DNA of 64,000 nt, taken from assembly GCF_035607535.1 (NCBI RefSeq), contig NZ_JAYDZX010000001.1:372001-436000 (forward strand), written 5' to 3'. The stretch comes from Salinimicrobium sp035607535 (GTDB lineage: Bacteria; Bacteroidota; Bacteroidia; Flavobacteriales; Flavobacteriaceae). The notes beneath the pieces are model-generated. The model had not been told where the DNA came from, did not search any database, and worked only from the letters and a program-made list of their open reading frames with translations. Of this stretch, positions 34,237 through 42,671 are shown one piece after another; position 1 is the first letter of the stretch; every line of letters begins with the position of its first letter. Both the position numbers and the translations under genes were made by a program.

Positions 34237-35655
34237 TTAAAGCGGATTGAAACAATTCACAGTTCTTACCTTCACAAAAACTGGGTATTCATATGTAAAC
34301 CCGTTAAATGCTTCTGGTGTAATTTCTTCGAAGATACCATTTGCATCACTTCCACATCTACTTTCCTCACATTCAGATTTGACACCATCAACACTTGGAC
34401 TAACTAGTATTTCCCAAGCTGTAATATTATCTGTGTCAGTTATTACATCTACTGATTCTTCAGGAGTATCTAATGTAACAGAAATCTCATTGCTCATATT
34501 AATTGAAACACTTGCAGTACCAACCCTGAATTCGTCGGTTCCAACATCTGCAGGATAAACTAGGAAAAATTCTTCCGCGCTATTGACCTGAACCCAACCG
34601 TTGTTAGATCCCTCTATATAAGTTTGTTCACAGAAATCATCTTCAAGATCACCGCTTATGTCAAGAGAACAATCAACTACAGTAGGACAGTCTTCACCTC
34701 CACCAGTATCTTCACCACACTCAAATCGTACGTGCTCATATCTTGGAGTCATGTTCAATTGAGCATCAATATCAGCCTGACTGATTTCAAACTCCATGTA
34801 ATCCATTTCATCTGCAGTGTAATCTAGGTCGTCATGATTCATTACGGTAACTGTCACATAATAAGTATCGTCACCCATGAGTTCTGGCAATGGCATACAA
34901 AGAACAGAAGCTGCCGGCCAATCCCCTGAATCATCTATAGAATTAGTGGCTCCATCAATAATCTGCAGTCCTTGTCCATATCCTTCTGTCCAAACATCTA
35001 CGCTAAAGTAAGCAGGATAATCACGTCCGTCACCAGCACAGTAGTTAACAAATAAGCAGTAGTTGTTAGTAATTGTATATGTGTTAATATCAAAGAAAAG
35101 ATATCCATATGCTTCTTCATTTCTAGGAACATAGCATAATACGTCAACTGTAATATAAGGTTTTGTTCCTGGATCCAAAGTAAAGTCATTTGGAAGAGGA
35201 TTACCTACATTACTACCGTAAGCACCATCTAAGCGTGGAGCTACCCAAATTGGATTATCATCGGCGTCAAATACAACAAAGTACTCTAATGTATAGTCAC
35301 CTGCTTCAAGTGCAAGAGCATCTGTATACTCGGTTTCCCAAACGTTCATAGCCGAATTCCACTTTAGGTTCACCGGAATAAAATTGACATTAGGAACATC
35401 AATTCCATCATCGTCTCCTATATAATCCCCGTTACTATCTGTAATGGCTACATGAACATAGGCAGGATCTGCAGTGCTACACTCCCCAGGTTCAGCTTGT
35501 TTGTTTTGGGAATTAAAGTCGTTCATAAGGGATCCGAAAGTAACTTGGATTAATTCCTGATCATCAGTTACTGCTCCAGATTCTTCTTTACTACAAGAAG
35601 TAAAAATAAGCGCCAGAACTGCAAGCCAGGCAATGGAAATTTTAAAATTTTTCAT
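34237..35655 (-). CDS. Surface lipoprotein, tandem paralog A
   Basis: A 472-residue SPII lipoprotein (LIFTSC, C21). Residues 28-315 are shared with the neighbour at 35748-37418: LIQVTFGSLMNDFNSQNKQA, NLKWNSAMNVWETEYTD, LCYVPRNEEAYGYLFFD, VLCMPLPEL and FEISQADIDAQLNMTPRYEH. It has a pseudo-immunoglobulin-like look and many acidic residues. The remaining part differs: a CPTVVDCSLDISGDL stretch and a C-terminal beta module (about 345-472) that begins CEQTYIEG and appears distantly related to the C-terminal module of the neighbour. Function is unknown; cell-surface or matrix protein is a guess. It lies next to IS debris. Confidence 0.75.
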   Translation of the reverse strand: MKNFKISIAWLAVLALIFTSCSKEESGAVTDDQELIQVTFGSLMNDFNSQNKQAEPGECSTADPAYVHVAITDSNGDYIGDDDGIDVPNVNFIPVNLKWNSAMNVWETEYTDALALEAGDYTLEYFVVFDADDNPIWVAPRLDGAYGSNVGNPLPNDFTLDPGTKPYITVDVLCYVPRNEEAYGYLFFDINTYTITNNYCLFVNYCAGDGRDYPAYFSVDVWTEGYGQGLQIIDGATNSIDDSGDWPAASVLCMPLPELMGDDTYYVTVTVMNHDDLDYTADEMDYMEFEISQADIDAQLNMTPRYEHVRFECGEDTGGGEDCPTVVDCSLDISGDLEDDFCEQTYIEGSNNGWVQVNSAEEFFLVYPADVGTDEFRVGTASVSINMSNEISVTLDTPEESVDVITDTDNITAWEILVSPSVDGVKSECEESRCGSDANGIFEEITPEAFNGFTYEYPVFVKVRTVNCFNPL

Positions 35656-35710
35656 AATAAATTGATTTGATTAATAATTAATTAGAATGGTTAATAAAAA
35701 TTATTTAAGA

Positions 35711-35736
35711 CCTCTCATCCAGAATAGGATGAGAGG
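35711..35736 (-). terminator. Stem-loop between the two tandem lipoprotein genes
   Basis: Stem CCTCTCATCC (35711-35720) / GGATGAGAGG (35727-35736). The T tract after it on the minus strand is interrupted, so termination may be partial and some read-through into the downstream paralog is likely. Confidence 0.65.
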
Positions 35737-35747
35737 TTTAGATTTAA

Positions 35748-37418
35748 TTATTCATTATCATAGTTGTAGCAAGTGTCTCCAGCATGAACTATGATGGCGT
35801 AAGGACCGGATGCGTCAATATCTTCTACTGTAAACGTTAGACTACCATTGCCCATATCAAAAGATCCTGGTGCCCGGTTTGCAGGCCACAGCATATCTTG
35901 CTCATCATTGTCACTAAACCAGAAATGAGTGTCACCGATAGTTACGTTTTCATCAGCAGGTTCAATTGTTATGGTTATATCGCCATCAACTACTTTAATT
36001 CTCACATCTCCGGCTCTCCAGCCTTTGCTTGTATCATTTTGACCGGCACCGGCATAGAAAGGAATTAACCATTCACCTGCCCCCACGATATAATCATCAT
36101 CGATATCTACACCTTGTCCGTCAACAAGTAATCCCCAACCCCAGTTATTTCCGGGATAATTATCCATTAGAATATAATCACCAAACATATAGGCGGTATC
36201 ACATCTTTCTTCCGGACAAGAATTATCATCTGCACATGTGACTACACAATCACCGTTAGTGTCTCCAGGTACATCACAAGGTTCTTCACAGCTATCGTCA
36301 TCTGCACAAGTAACCTCGCAGTCTCCATTAGTATCACCTGGTACAGGGCCATTTGGACATGTTGGATCATCTGGACAGGTATTTGTATCTCTACAATCTA
36401 CCACACAGTCATTATTCCAGTCACCGGGCTTGTTACTTGCACCAGGAACACAAGGATCATCAGAAGGTGGTTGGCAATTATATCTTATATGCTCATATCG
36501 AGGAGTCATCTGAAGTTGTGCATCAATATCAGCCTGACTAATAGTAAAGTCCACGATATAATCTTGTTCTGGATCCAATTCGTAAGCCCCATCATAATCT
36601 TCTAATGTTACTCTTATGTAATAAAGTTCATCTGCGGCTATTTCCGGTAGAGCAAAACATAATACGCTAGCTGAAGGCCAGGTTCCAGTGGTAACCGTAT
36701 TTCCGCTGTTATTAAGGGCTACAGGAGTACCGTCAAAGTCATCTGACCACACCTCAACAGAAAATTCTGCAGGATAGTCACGTCCGGTCTCATCCCAGCA
36801 AAAATCGACGAAAATACAGTAGTTATTTTCTATTCTTACCTGATTTAGATCAAAGAACAAATAACCATAGGCCTCCTCAGATCTTGGAATATAACAGAGC
36901 ACATCAACATTGATATAGGGTTTGGTACCGGCTGCTAGAGTTATGAGCTGAGGCAGTGGATTATCTACATTGGTAGCATATGCACCTCCTGTACGGGGGG
37001 CAACCCAAAGAACGTTACCTCCTTCGTCGTAAACAACAAAATGTTGTAATTGATAAGGTCCTGCTGGTAAGGCAAGAAGATCAGTGTACTCGGTTTCCCA
37101 GACATTCATGCTGGCGTTCCACTTAAGATCCACCTCCAAATAGTCATCTGCATCAGGATCTCCATCATCTACATAATTTGTACTGTTAGGATCTGCACCT
37201 TCTGTAATTCCAATAAGGACATAGGAAGGGGCAGCATCACTACACTCCCCAGGGTCTGCCTGCTTATTTTGGCTATTAAAATCATTCATTAATGAGCCGA
37301 AAGTAATTTGCACTAATTCCTGATCTCCTGCTACCGAGTCAGATTCTTCTTTACTACACGAAGTAAAGATTAAGGCCAGCATTGCAAGCCAGGCCATCGA
37401 AAATTTAAAGTGTTTCAT
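35748..37418 (-). CDS. Surface lipoprotein, tandem paralog B with Ca-loop-like repeats
   Basis: A 556-residue SPII lipoprotein (LIFTSC, C21) paralogous to the gene at 34237-35655 over the N-terminal ~310 residues. It adds three tandem, cysteine-bearing motifs at about 335-405: GDWNNDCVVDCRDTNTC, GDTNGDCEVTCADDDSC and GDTNGDCVVTCADDNSC. Each has the DxNxD pattern of dockerin/EF-hand-like calcium loops plus a pair of cysteines. A C-terminal module follows (CDTAYMFGDYIL onward, about 407-556). The 5' flanks of both genes share ATGGTTAATAAA motifs, so a tandem duplication carried its upstream region. Repeats probably bind calcium, and cysteines may form disulfides in the exported protein. Role unknown. 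Confidence 0.75.
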   Translation of the reverse strand: MKHFKFSMAWLAMLALIFTSCSKEESDSVAGDQELVQITFGSLMNDFNSQNKQADPGECSDAAPSYVLIGITEGADPNSTNYVDDGDPDADDYLEVDLKWNASMNVWETEYTDLLALPAGPYQLQHFVVYDEGGNVLWVAPRTGGAYATNVDNPLPQLITLAAGTKPYINVDVLCYIPRSEEAYGYLFFDLNQVRIENNYCIFVDFCWDETGRDYPAEFSVEVWSDDFDGTPVALNNSGNTVTTGTWPSASVLCFALPEIAADELYYIRVTLEDYDGAYELDPEQDYIVDFTISQADIDAQLQMTPRYEHIRYNCQPPSDDPCVPGASNKPGDWNNDCVVDCRDTNTCPDDPTCPNGPVPGDTNGDCEVTCADDDSCEEPCDVPGDTNGDCVVTCADDNSCPEERCDTAYMFGDYILMDNYPGNNWGWGLLVDGQGVDIDDDYIVGAGEWLIPFYAGAGQNDTSKGWRAGDVRIKVVDGDITITIEPADENVTIGDTHFWFSDNDEQDMLWPANRAPGSFDMGNGSLTFTVEDIDASGPYAIIVHAGDTCYNYDNE

Positions 37419-37600
37419 AATTAATAGGTTTTTGATTAATAAAATTTAGAATGGTTAATAAATATATAATGGTTAATAAACTTCAGTTTATAGTCTGCGC
37501 CATGCGCAAGTCTTTGGGGGAGCTAAGAGAATTCCTGTTAAATGTAGGATTTATCTTAATCTATATCAATGGGGGAAAACCCTCCTTTTCCTCCTTTTCC

Positions 37601-38599
37601 TCATATTTCAATAAGGTTGTGATTCAAAGCATACACAATACTTTCGAGAATTGTCCCTGAATGGGTTCTCCTTATAATATTAGCTCTGTGTTTCTCAATT
37701 GTTTTTGCCGAGATACACAGAGCTTCAGAAATTTCTTTGGTTTTGTAACCTTTACACAACAAGGCAATAATTTCTTTTTCCCTTTTGGTAAAACACTGCT
37801 CTTCTTCATTACAATTGGCCGAGAAATATTTTTCCGTTTCAATAGAACTGGTACCTACTTCTTCTTTTAAAGGAAATTCATTACCTGTAAAGTTTATCAT
37901 CATGATCATTTGACCACACAGGTTCATATCGAGTTTAGAAAAAGTGATCCTCGCCTCCCTTATCTTTTCATTCATTACGAGGTTAGTCTTAGTGACAGCC
38001 TTCATATGTTTTCCGCGAACAAATTTCCTGAGAGTTTCCCTGACCTTTAACCGGTTCTTTTCGACAACAAGATCTGTGAGATCCAGTTCCTGTTTTCCGG
38101 TTATAAAGAAATCCTTTTTAAACGCGTCGTTCATTGCTACAACCTTTTCGTCCTGCAACAAAATCACCGGATATTCCAGCAGATTAAATAATCCCATAAA
38201 GGAATCCTTCCAATAGTTGGTGATACACTTTTTCACCCTGGTCTTTTCTACCAGATCTTGTACAATAACATAATAACAACCTTTATCGTAAATGATCCCA
38301 TCCACTATATCTGAAAAGTTATTATTCAGAAATTTTTTATTTTCCTGGTCCCCAAGAAGGAAAAGGAAAGATTTGTTTAAAAAATGTGTGGATTTGAAGC
38401 GGGACAGATTTTTAAGACTTTCAAGACCAAGAGAAGAATAATCGATAAGGATCACATCGGGTAAAATGGTAAGAGCTAAAGGGTAGCCGGCGTGAACACC
38501 ATTAACATGAGTAGTAAGGAAGTCAAAATTAGCTTCTTTTTCGACATTTTCCGCCAGGTCCTGATTTTTGGTAATTAGTAGTAGTTGTTTCTTTTCCAT
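37601..38599 (-). CDS. LuxR-type regulator with degenerate receiver and PAS-like domain
   Basis: A 332-residue regulator. Residues 1-120 have a receiver-like fold, but the usual acidic pair near the N-terminus is replaced (LLLITKNQDL); one aspartate remains at the phosphorylation position (ILIDYSS). Residues about 128-255 resemble a PAS domain (NLLEYPVILLQDEKVVAMNDAFKKDF). The last 65 residues are a LuxR/GerE helix-turn-helix: FTKREKEIIALLCKGYKTKEISEALCISAKTIEKHRANI. There is no kinase neighbour. Signalling may be non-phosphorylation based, through ligand or redox at the PAS domain. Confidence 0.8.
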   Translation of the reverse strand: MEKKQLLLITKNQDLAENVEKEANFDFLTTHVNGVHAGYPLALTILPDVILIDYSSLGLESLKNLSRFKSTHFLNKSFLFLLGDQENKKFLNNNFSDIVDGIIYDKGCYYVIVQDLVEKTRVKKCITNYWKDSFMGLFNLLEYPVILLQDEKVVAMNDAFKKDFFITGKQELDLTDLVVEKNRLKVRETLRKFVRGKHMKAVTKTNLVMNEKIREARITFSKLDMNLCGQMIMMINFTGNEFPLKEEVGTSSIETEKYFSANCNEEEQCFTKREKEIIALLCKGYKTKEISEALCISAKTIEKHRANIIRRTHSGTILESIVYALNHNLIEI

Positions 38600-38921
38600 A
38601 TTCTTTCAGAACAAAATATTTTTCCTTACACCTAGCAGCGTATAAACTGCCTAACTTTCAGAAGTAAAGATATAGAAGCATCTTTAAAAGTAATCCTAAA
38701 CTTGTGTGCTAATTATCTGACTTATAATTACTTAAAATTCGTTTTTTCCTACAAAAAGATGTCGGTTTAACTTAAAATTAATCTACAAGAAGCTCATCTT
38801 AAGAAATTTTTTGACAGAAAAAATTTGGCTTTTGCTATTTTCAGGAGGTCATACCTCTAAGGTTTGTTTCCTTTCTTAATAACTGCAGTTTCAGTACCTT
38901 TGCCCCCTTGCAAAAAATTTT
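38600..38921. promoter_or_regulatory. Divergent control region of the LuxR-type gene and uvrA
   Basis: A 322-base gap. At 38895-38902 TACCTTTG matches the -7 box and lies 19 bases before the uvrA ATG. At 38845-38857 there is an inverted repeat GAGGT-CAT-ACCTC that could be an operator, about 37 bases upstream of the -7 box. No clear minus-strand box for the LuxR-type gene was found. Confidence 0.5.
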
Positions 38922-41753
38922 ATGGCAGTTACAGAAGAATTTATTGAAATACTGGGGGCCCGGGTCCATAATCTTAAGAATATTGACGTAAAAATACCGC
39001 GCGAAAAGCTTGTAGTCATTACGGGATTATCGGGTTCAGGTAAGTCCTCCTTGGCCTTCGATACTATCTATGCTGAAGGTCAACGTAGGTACATCGAGAC
39101 CTTTTCCGCTTACGCCCGCCAGTTTCTTGGAGGGTTGGAAAGACCCGACGTCGATAAAATTGATGGTCTCTCTCCTGTCATTGCTATAGAACAGAAGACA
39201 ACCAGTAAGAGCCCCAGAAGTACTGTAGGAACCATCACCGAGATCTATGATTTTTTAAGACTCCTGTTTGCCCGTGCTAGTGACGCTTACAGCTTCAACA
39301 CTGGAGAAAAGATGGTAAGCTATAGCGATGAACAAATCCAGGAATTGATTCTAAAGAATTTCCAGGGTAAAAGGATAAATGTTCTTGCTCCGGTAATTAG
39401 GTCCCGAAAAGGGCATTATAGAGAGCTATTTGAGCAAATAGCCAAACAGGGCTTTCTAAAGGTGCGGGTTGATGGAGAGGTAAGGGATATCGTGAAAGGG
39501 ATGAAGTTGGATCGATACAAGATCCACGAGATTGAAATAGTTGTAGACAGAATTAAAATTTCAGAGGGTGAAGAGTCCGGAAAGCGTCTTTCAGAAAGCA
39601 TCAAAACGGCCATGCACCATGGAGATGATGTACTCATGATCATGGACCAGGATAGTGGGGAGATCAAATACTTCAGCCGGAATCTCATGTGCCCTACTTC
39701 AGGTATTTCCTATCCTAATCCTGAACCGAATAACTTTTCATTCAACTCTCCAAAGGGTGCATGTCCTGTATGTAATGGTATTGGTTCCCTGCATAAGGTC
39801 AATGAAAAGAAAATCATTCCTGATCCCTCAAAAAGTATAAAAAATGGCGCTCTTGCCCCACATGGTCCGCAAAAAAAGAACTGGATCTTTAGTCAGCTGC
39901 AGTTGATCGCAGAACGTTTTGACTTCAGTCTTACAGATCCTGTAACCAAAATTCCGCAGGAGGCTTTGAACATGATCCTGTATGGCGGCAAGGAAAAATT
40001 CAGTAAAGAATCGAAAACCCTGGGTATCACAAGAGAATATAAAATTGATTTTGAAGGGGTCGCTACCTTTATAGAGGAGACCTATGAAAAAAATGAATCT
40101 GCCTCTCTACGTCGGTGGGCCAAAGATTACATGGACAAAATTAAATGTCCGGAATGTGAAGGCAGCCGGTTGAAAAAAGAATCTCTCTATTTTAAAGTCA
40201 ACGGAAAAAATATTGCCGAACTTGCTCAAAAAGATATTGTTGACCTTGCTGCCTGGTTTAAAGATCTGAATTCCCAGCTTTCAGAAAAACAACAGAAAAT
40301 TGCAGCTGAGGTCATAAAGGAGATCTCTGTACGCCTGCAATTTCTTGTTGATGTAGGGCTGAATTACCTCTCGTTAAACAGAGGCTCAAAATCTCTTTCT
40401 GGAGGAGAAGCGCAACGAATCAGGCTGGCCACCCAGATAGGTTCTCAACTTGTAGGTGTGCTTTACATCCTGGATGAGCCCAGTATCGGACTACACCAAC
40501 GTGATAATGAGAAATTGATCAACTCCCTGGTAGCCCTTAGAGACCTGGGGAATTCAGTAATTGTTGTAGAGCATGATAAGGATATGATCGAAAGGGCAGA
40601 TCATGTCATTGATATTGGTCCCGAAGCCGGTAGACACGGAGGTGAGATCATAAGTGAAGGAAGTCCTGAAGAAATCCGGAAACACAATACCATTACTGCC
40701 AATTATCTCAACGGCAGTATGAAAATAGAGGTTCCAAAAAAGAGGCGGAAAGGGAATGGCAAAAAAATCGAACTCACAGGTGCAACGGGTAATAATCTAA
40801 AGAATGTTTCAGTCTCCTTCCCTTTGGGAAAAATGATTGCAGTGACTGGAGTTTCGGGAAGTGGGAAATCTACTTTAGTAAATGAGACCCTCTACCCCAT
40901 TATGAATGCTCATTACTTTAACGGTGTCAAAAAACCCAAGCCCTACAAGAAAATAAAAGGCCTTGATCATATAGACAAGGTAATAGATATAAACCAAACT
41001 CCTATTGGTCGAACACCACGCTCTAATCCCGCTACCTACACAGGTGTTTTTTCTGAAATAAGAAATCTTTTTGCAAAAACTCCTGAAGCAATGATACGGG
41101 GTTATAAGCCAGGACGCTTCAGCTTTAATGTCAAAGGCGGAAGATGCGAAACATGTAAAGGTGGAGGTCTGCGCGTGATCGAGATGAATTTTCTTCCAGA
41201 TGTTTATGTGGAATGTGAAACCTGCCAGGGCAAACGTTTTAATCGTGAAACCTTGGAGATAAGGTACAAAGGCAAATCAATAGCCGATGTGCTGGACATG
41301 ACAATAAATGAATCGGTGATCTTCTTTGAGAACATACCAAAGATCTACAGAAAGCTTAAGACAATTCAGGATGTTGGATTAGGATATATTACTCTTGGAC
41401 AGCAGAGTACTACCTTATCGGGAGGGGAAGCTCAACGGATTAAACTCGCAACAGAACTTTCTAAAAGGGATACGGGAAACACCTTTTACATTCTTGATGA
41501 ACCTACAACGGGTCTACATTTTGAGGATATCCGTGTGCTCATGGAGGTTTTAAATAAGCTCGCGAACAAAGGAAATACAGTACTCATTATTGAGCACAAC
41601 CTGGATGTGATCAAAATGGCCGATCATATCATTGATATTGGATACGAAGGAGGTAAGAACGGAGGTGAGGTAGTAGCTCAGGGGACACCAGAGGAAGTAG
41701 CGAAGGATCCTAAAAGTTACACCGCCCGTTTTCTTCAAAAAGAACTAAATTAG
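38922..41753 (+). CDS. uvrA: Excinuclease ABC subunit A
   Basis: A 943-residue UvrA, the damage-recognising ATPase of nucleotide excision repair, which loads UvrB on DNA. Two ABC modules: Walker A GLSGSGKSSLAF (34-45) and GVSGSGKSTLV near 645, each with LSGGEAQRI(R/K)LA signatures. Zinc-binding cysteines occur in CPVCNGIGS, CPECEGSRL and the CETCKGGGLR...CETCQGKRF pair. Length and domain order are normal. The start is backed by the -7 box just upstream. The LOG gene follows 17 bases later on the same strand. Confidence 0.96.
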   Translation: MAVTEEFIEILGARVHNLKNIDVKIPREKLVVITGLSGSGKSSLAFDTIYAEGQRRYIETFSAYARQFLGGLERPDVDKIDGLSPVIAIEQKTTSKSPRSTVGTITEIYDFLRLLFARASDAYSFNTGEKMVSYSDEQIQELILKNFQGKRINVLAPVIRSRKGHYRELFEQIAKQGFLKVRVDGEVRDIVKGMKLDRYKIHEIEIVVDRIKISEGEESGKRLSESIKTAMHHGDDVLMIMDQDSGEIKYFSRNLMCPTSGISYPNPEPNNFSFNSPKGACPVCNGIGSLHKVNEKKIIPDPSKSIKNGALAPHGPQKKNWIFSQLQLIAERFDFSLTDPVTKIPQEALNMILYGGKEKFSKESKTLGITREYKIDFEGVATFIEETYEKNESASLRRWAKDYMDKIKCPECEGSRLKKESLYFKVNGKNIAELAQKDIVDLAAWFKDLNSQLSEKQQKIAAEVIKEISVRLQFLVDVGLNYLSLNRGSKSLSGGEAQRIRLATQIGSQLVGVLYILDEPSIGLHQRDNEKLINSLVALRDLGNSVIVVEHDKDMIERADHVIDIGPEAGRHGGEIISEGSPEEIRKHNTITANYLNGSMKIEVPKKRRKGNGKKIELTGATGNNLKNVSVSFPLGKMIAVTGVSGSGKSTLVNETLYPIMNAHYFNGVKKPKPYKKIKGLDHIDKVIDINQTPIGRTPRSNPATYTGVFSEIRNLFAKTPEAMIRGYKPGRFSFNVKGGRCETCKGGGLRVIEMNFLPDVYVECETCQGKRFNRETLEIRYKGKSIADVLDMTINESVIFFENIPKIYRKLKTIQDVGLGYITLGQQSTTLSGGEAQRIKLATELSKRDTGNTFYILDEPTTGLHFEDIRVLMEVLNKLANKGNTVLIIEHNLDVIKMADHIIDIGYEGGKNGGEVVAQGTPEEVAKDPKSYTARFLQKELN

Positions 41754-41770
41754 CCGCAATTTGAAATTTT

Positions 41771-42460
41771 ATGAGAACAGAAACAAGAAATAAGAGCTGG
41801 AATGAAATAAAAACAAATGACTCCTGGGCCATTTTTAAGATCATGGGAGAATTTGTGAATGGATATGAAAAGTTAAGTCAGATTGGTCCTTGTGTATCAA
41901 TTTTTGGTTCGGCCAGAACAAAACCCGATCATAAATTCTACAAGTTGACCGAGGAGGTTGCAAAGAAGATTGTAGAACATGGTTATGGGATCATTACCGG
42001 AGGAGGTCCCGGGGTAATGGAAGCCGGAAATAAAGGTGCCCACCTTGCCGGAGGTACATCTGTTGGTTTAAATATACATTTGCCTTTTGAACAACACGAC
42101 AATCCTTATATAGATAGTGACAAGAACATAAACTTTGATTACTTTTTTGTTAGAAAAGTAATGTTCGTAAAATATTCACAGGGTTTTGTTGTAATGCCGG
42201 GAGGATTTGGAACTTTGGATGAACTCTTTGAAGCAATCACTCTTATACAAACCAACAAGATCGATAAATTCCCCATCATCCTGGTTGGAAGGGACTTTTG
42301 GAGTGGCTTGATAGATTGGGTGCGAACCACTCTACTCGACAGTTTTCAAAATATAAGTGCCGGTGATATCGATATTATTCAGGTCGTTGATACAGCAGAC
42401 GAGGTGATTGAAATTTTGGACAAATTCTATGAGGAATATAATTTAAGTCCGAACTTCTAA
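41771..42460 (+). CDS. LOG-family nucleoside 5'-monophosphate phosphoribohydrolase
   Basis: A 229-residue Rossmann-fold protein of the LOG/TIGR00730 family. Seen: VSIFGSARTKPDH, GYGIITGGGPGVMEAGNKGA and PGGFGTLDELFEAITLIQT, the family's PGGxGTxxE catalytic motif. Members cleave nucleoside monophosphates to base and ribose-5-phosphate, and are often misnamed lysine decarboxylases. The enzyme should be cytoplasmic and dimeric. Close spacing suggests co-transcription with uvrA. Confidence 0.88.
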   Translation: MRTETRNKSWNEIKTNDSWAIFKIMGEFVNGYEKLSQIGPCVSIFGSARTKPDHKFYKLTEEVAKKIVEHGYGIITGGGPGVMEAGNKGAHLAGGTSVGLNIHLPFEQHDNPYIDSDKNINFDYFFVRKVMFVKYSQGFVVMPGGFGTLDELFEAITLIQTNKIDKFPIILVGRDFWSGLIDWVRTTLLDSFQNISAGDIDIIQVVDTADEVIEILDKFYEEYNLSPNF

Positions 42461-42487
42461 TATTCATTGCCGAAGAACACCTTAAAA

Positions 42488-42513
42488 AAACAGCCTTTTT
42501 GACAGGGCTGTTT
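42488..42513. terminator. Bidirectional intrinsic terminator
   Basis: Stem AAACAGCC (42488-42495) / GGCTGTTT (42506-42513) with T tracts on both edges. It ends the uvrA-LOG unit and, on the other strand, stops 9 bases beyond the small frame at 42522-42671. Confidence 0.88.
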
Positions 42514-42521
42514 TTTTATTT

Positions 42522-42671
42522 TTATTCGGCAGGTACTTTCTTACCGCTCCATCGGGAAGATTTGCCATCTGTCGGTACTAAAATATTACTAATAAGCTGA
42601 ATTTTATCCAGTGAAATAATATCTTGCATGGCTAATTGGTAATCCCTATCTACTCTATTTAATTTGAACAT
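42522..42671 (-). CDS. Possible small protein, 49 residues
   Basis: A minus-strand frame starting MFKLNRVDRDYQLAMQ and ending GKKVPAE. Its stop lies just before a terminator that works in both directions, and its composition is protein-like (mixed charged and hydrophobic). A longer start at 42704 would overlap the signal-peptide codons of the divergent gene by 41 bases; the short start overlaps it by 8. No family is recognised. It may be chance. Confidence 0.35.
   Translation of the reverse strand: MFKLNRVDRDYQLAMQDIISLDKIQLISNILVPTDGKSSRWSGKKVPAE

Noticed and set aside
36238..36513. Plus-strand frame opposite the Ca-loop repeats
   Set aside because: Its repetitive Ser/Pro/Val text is the complement of the minus-strand repeats, not a gene.
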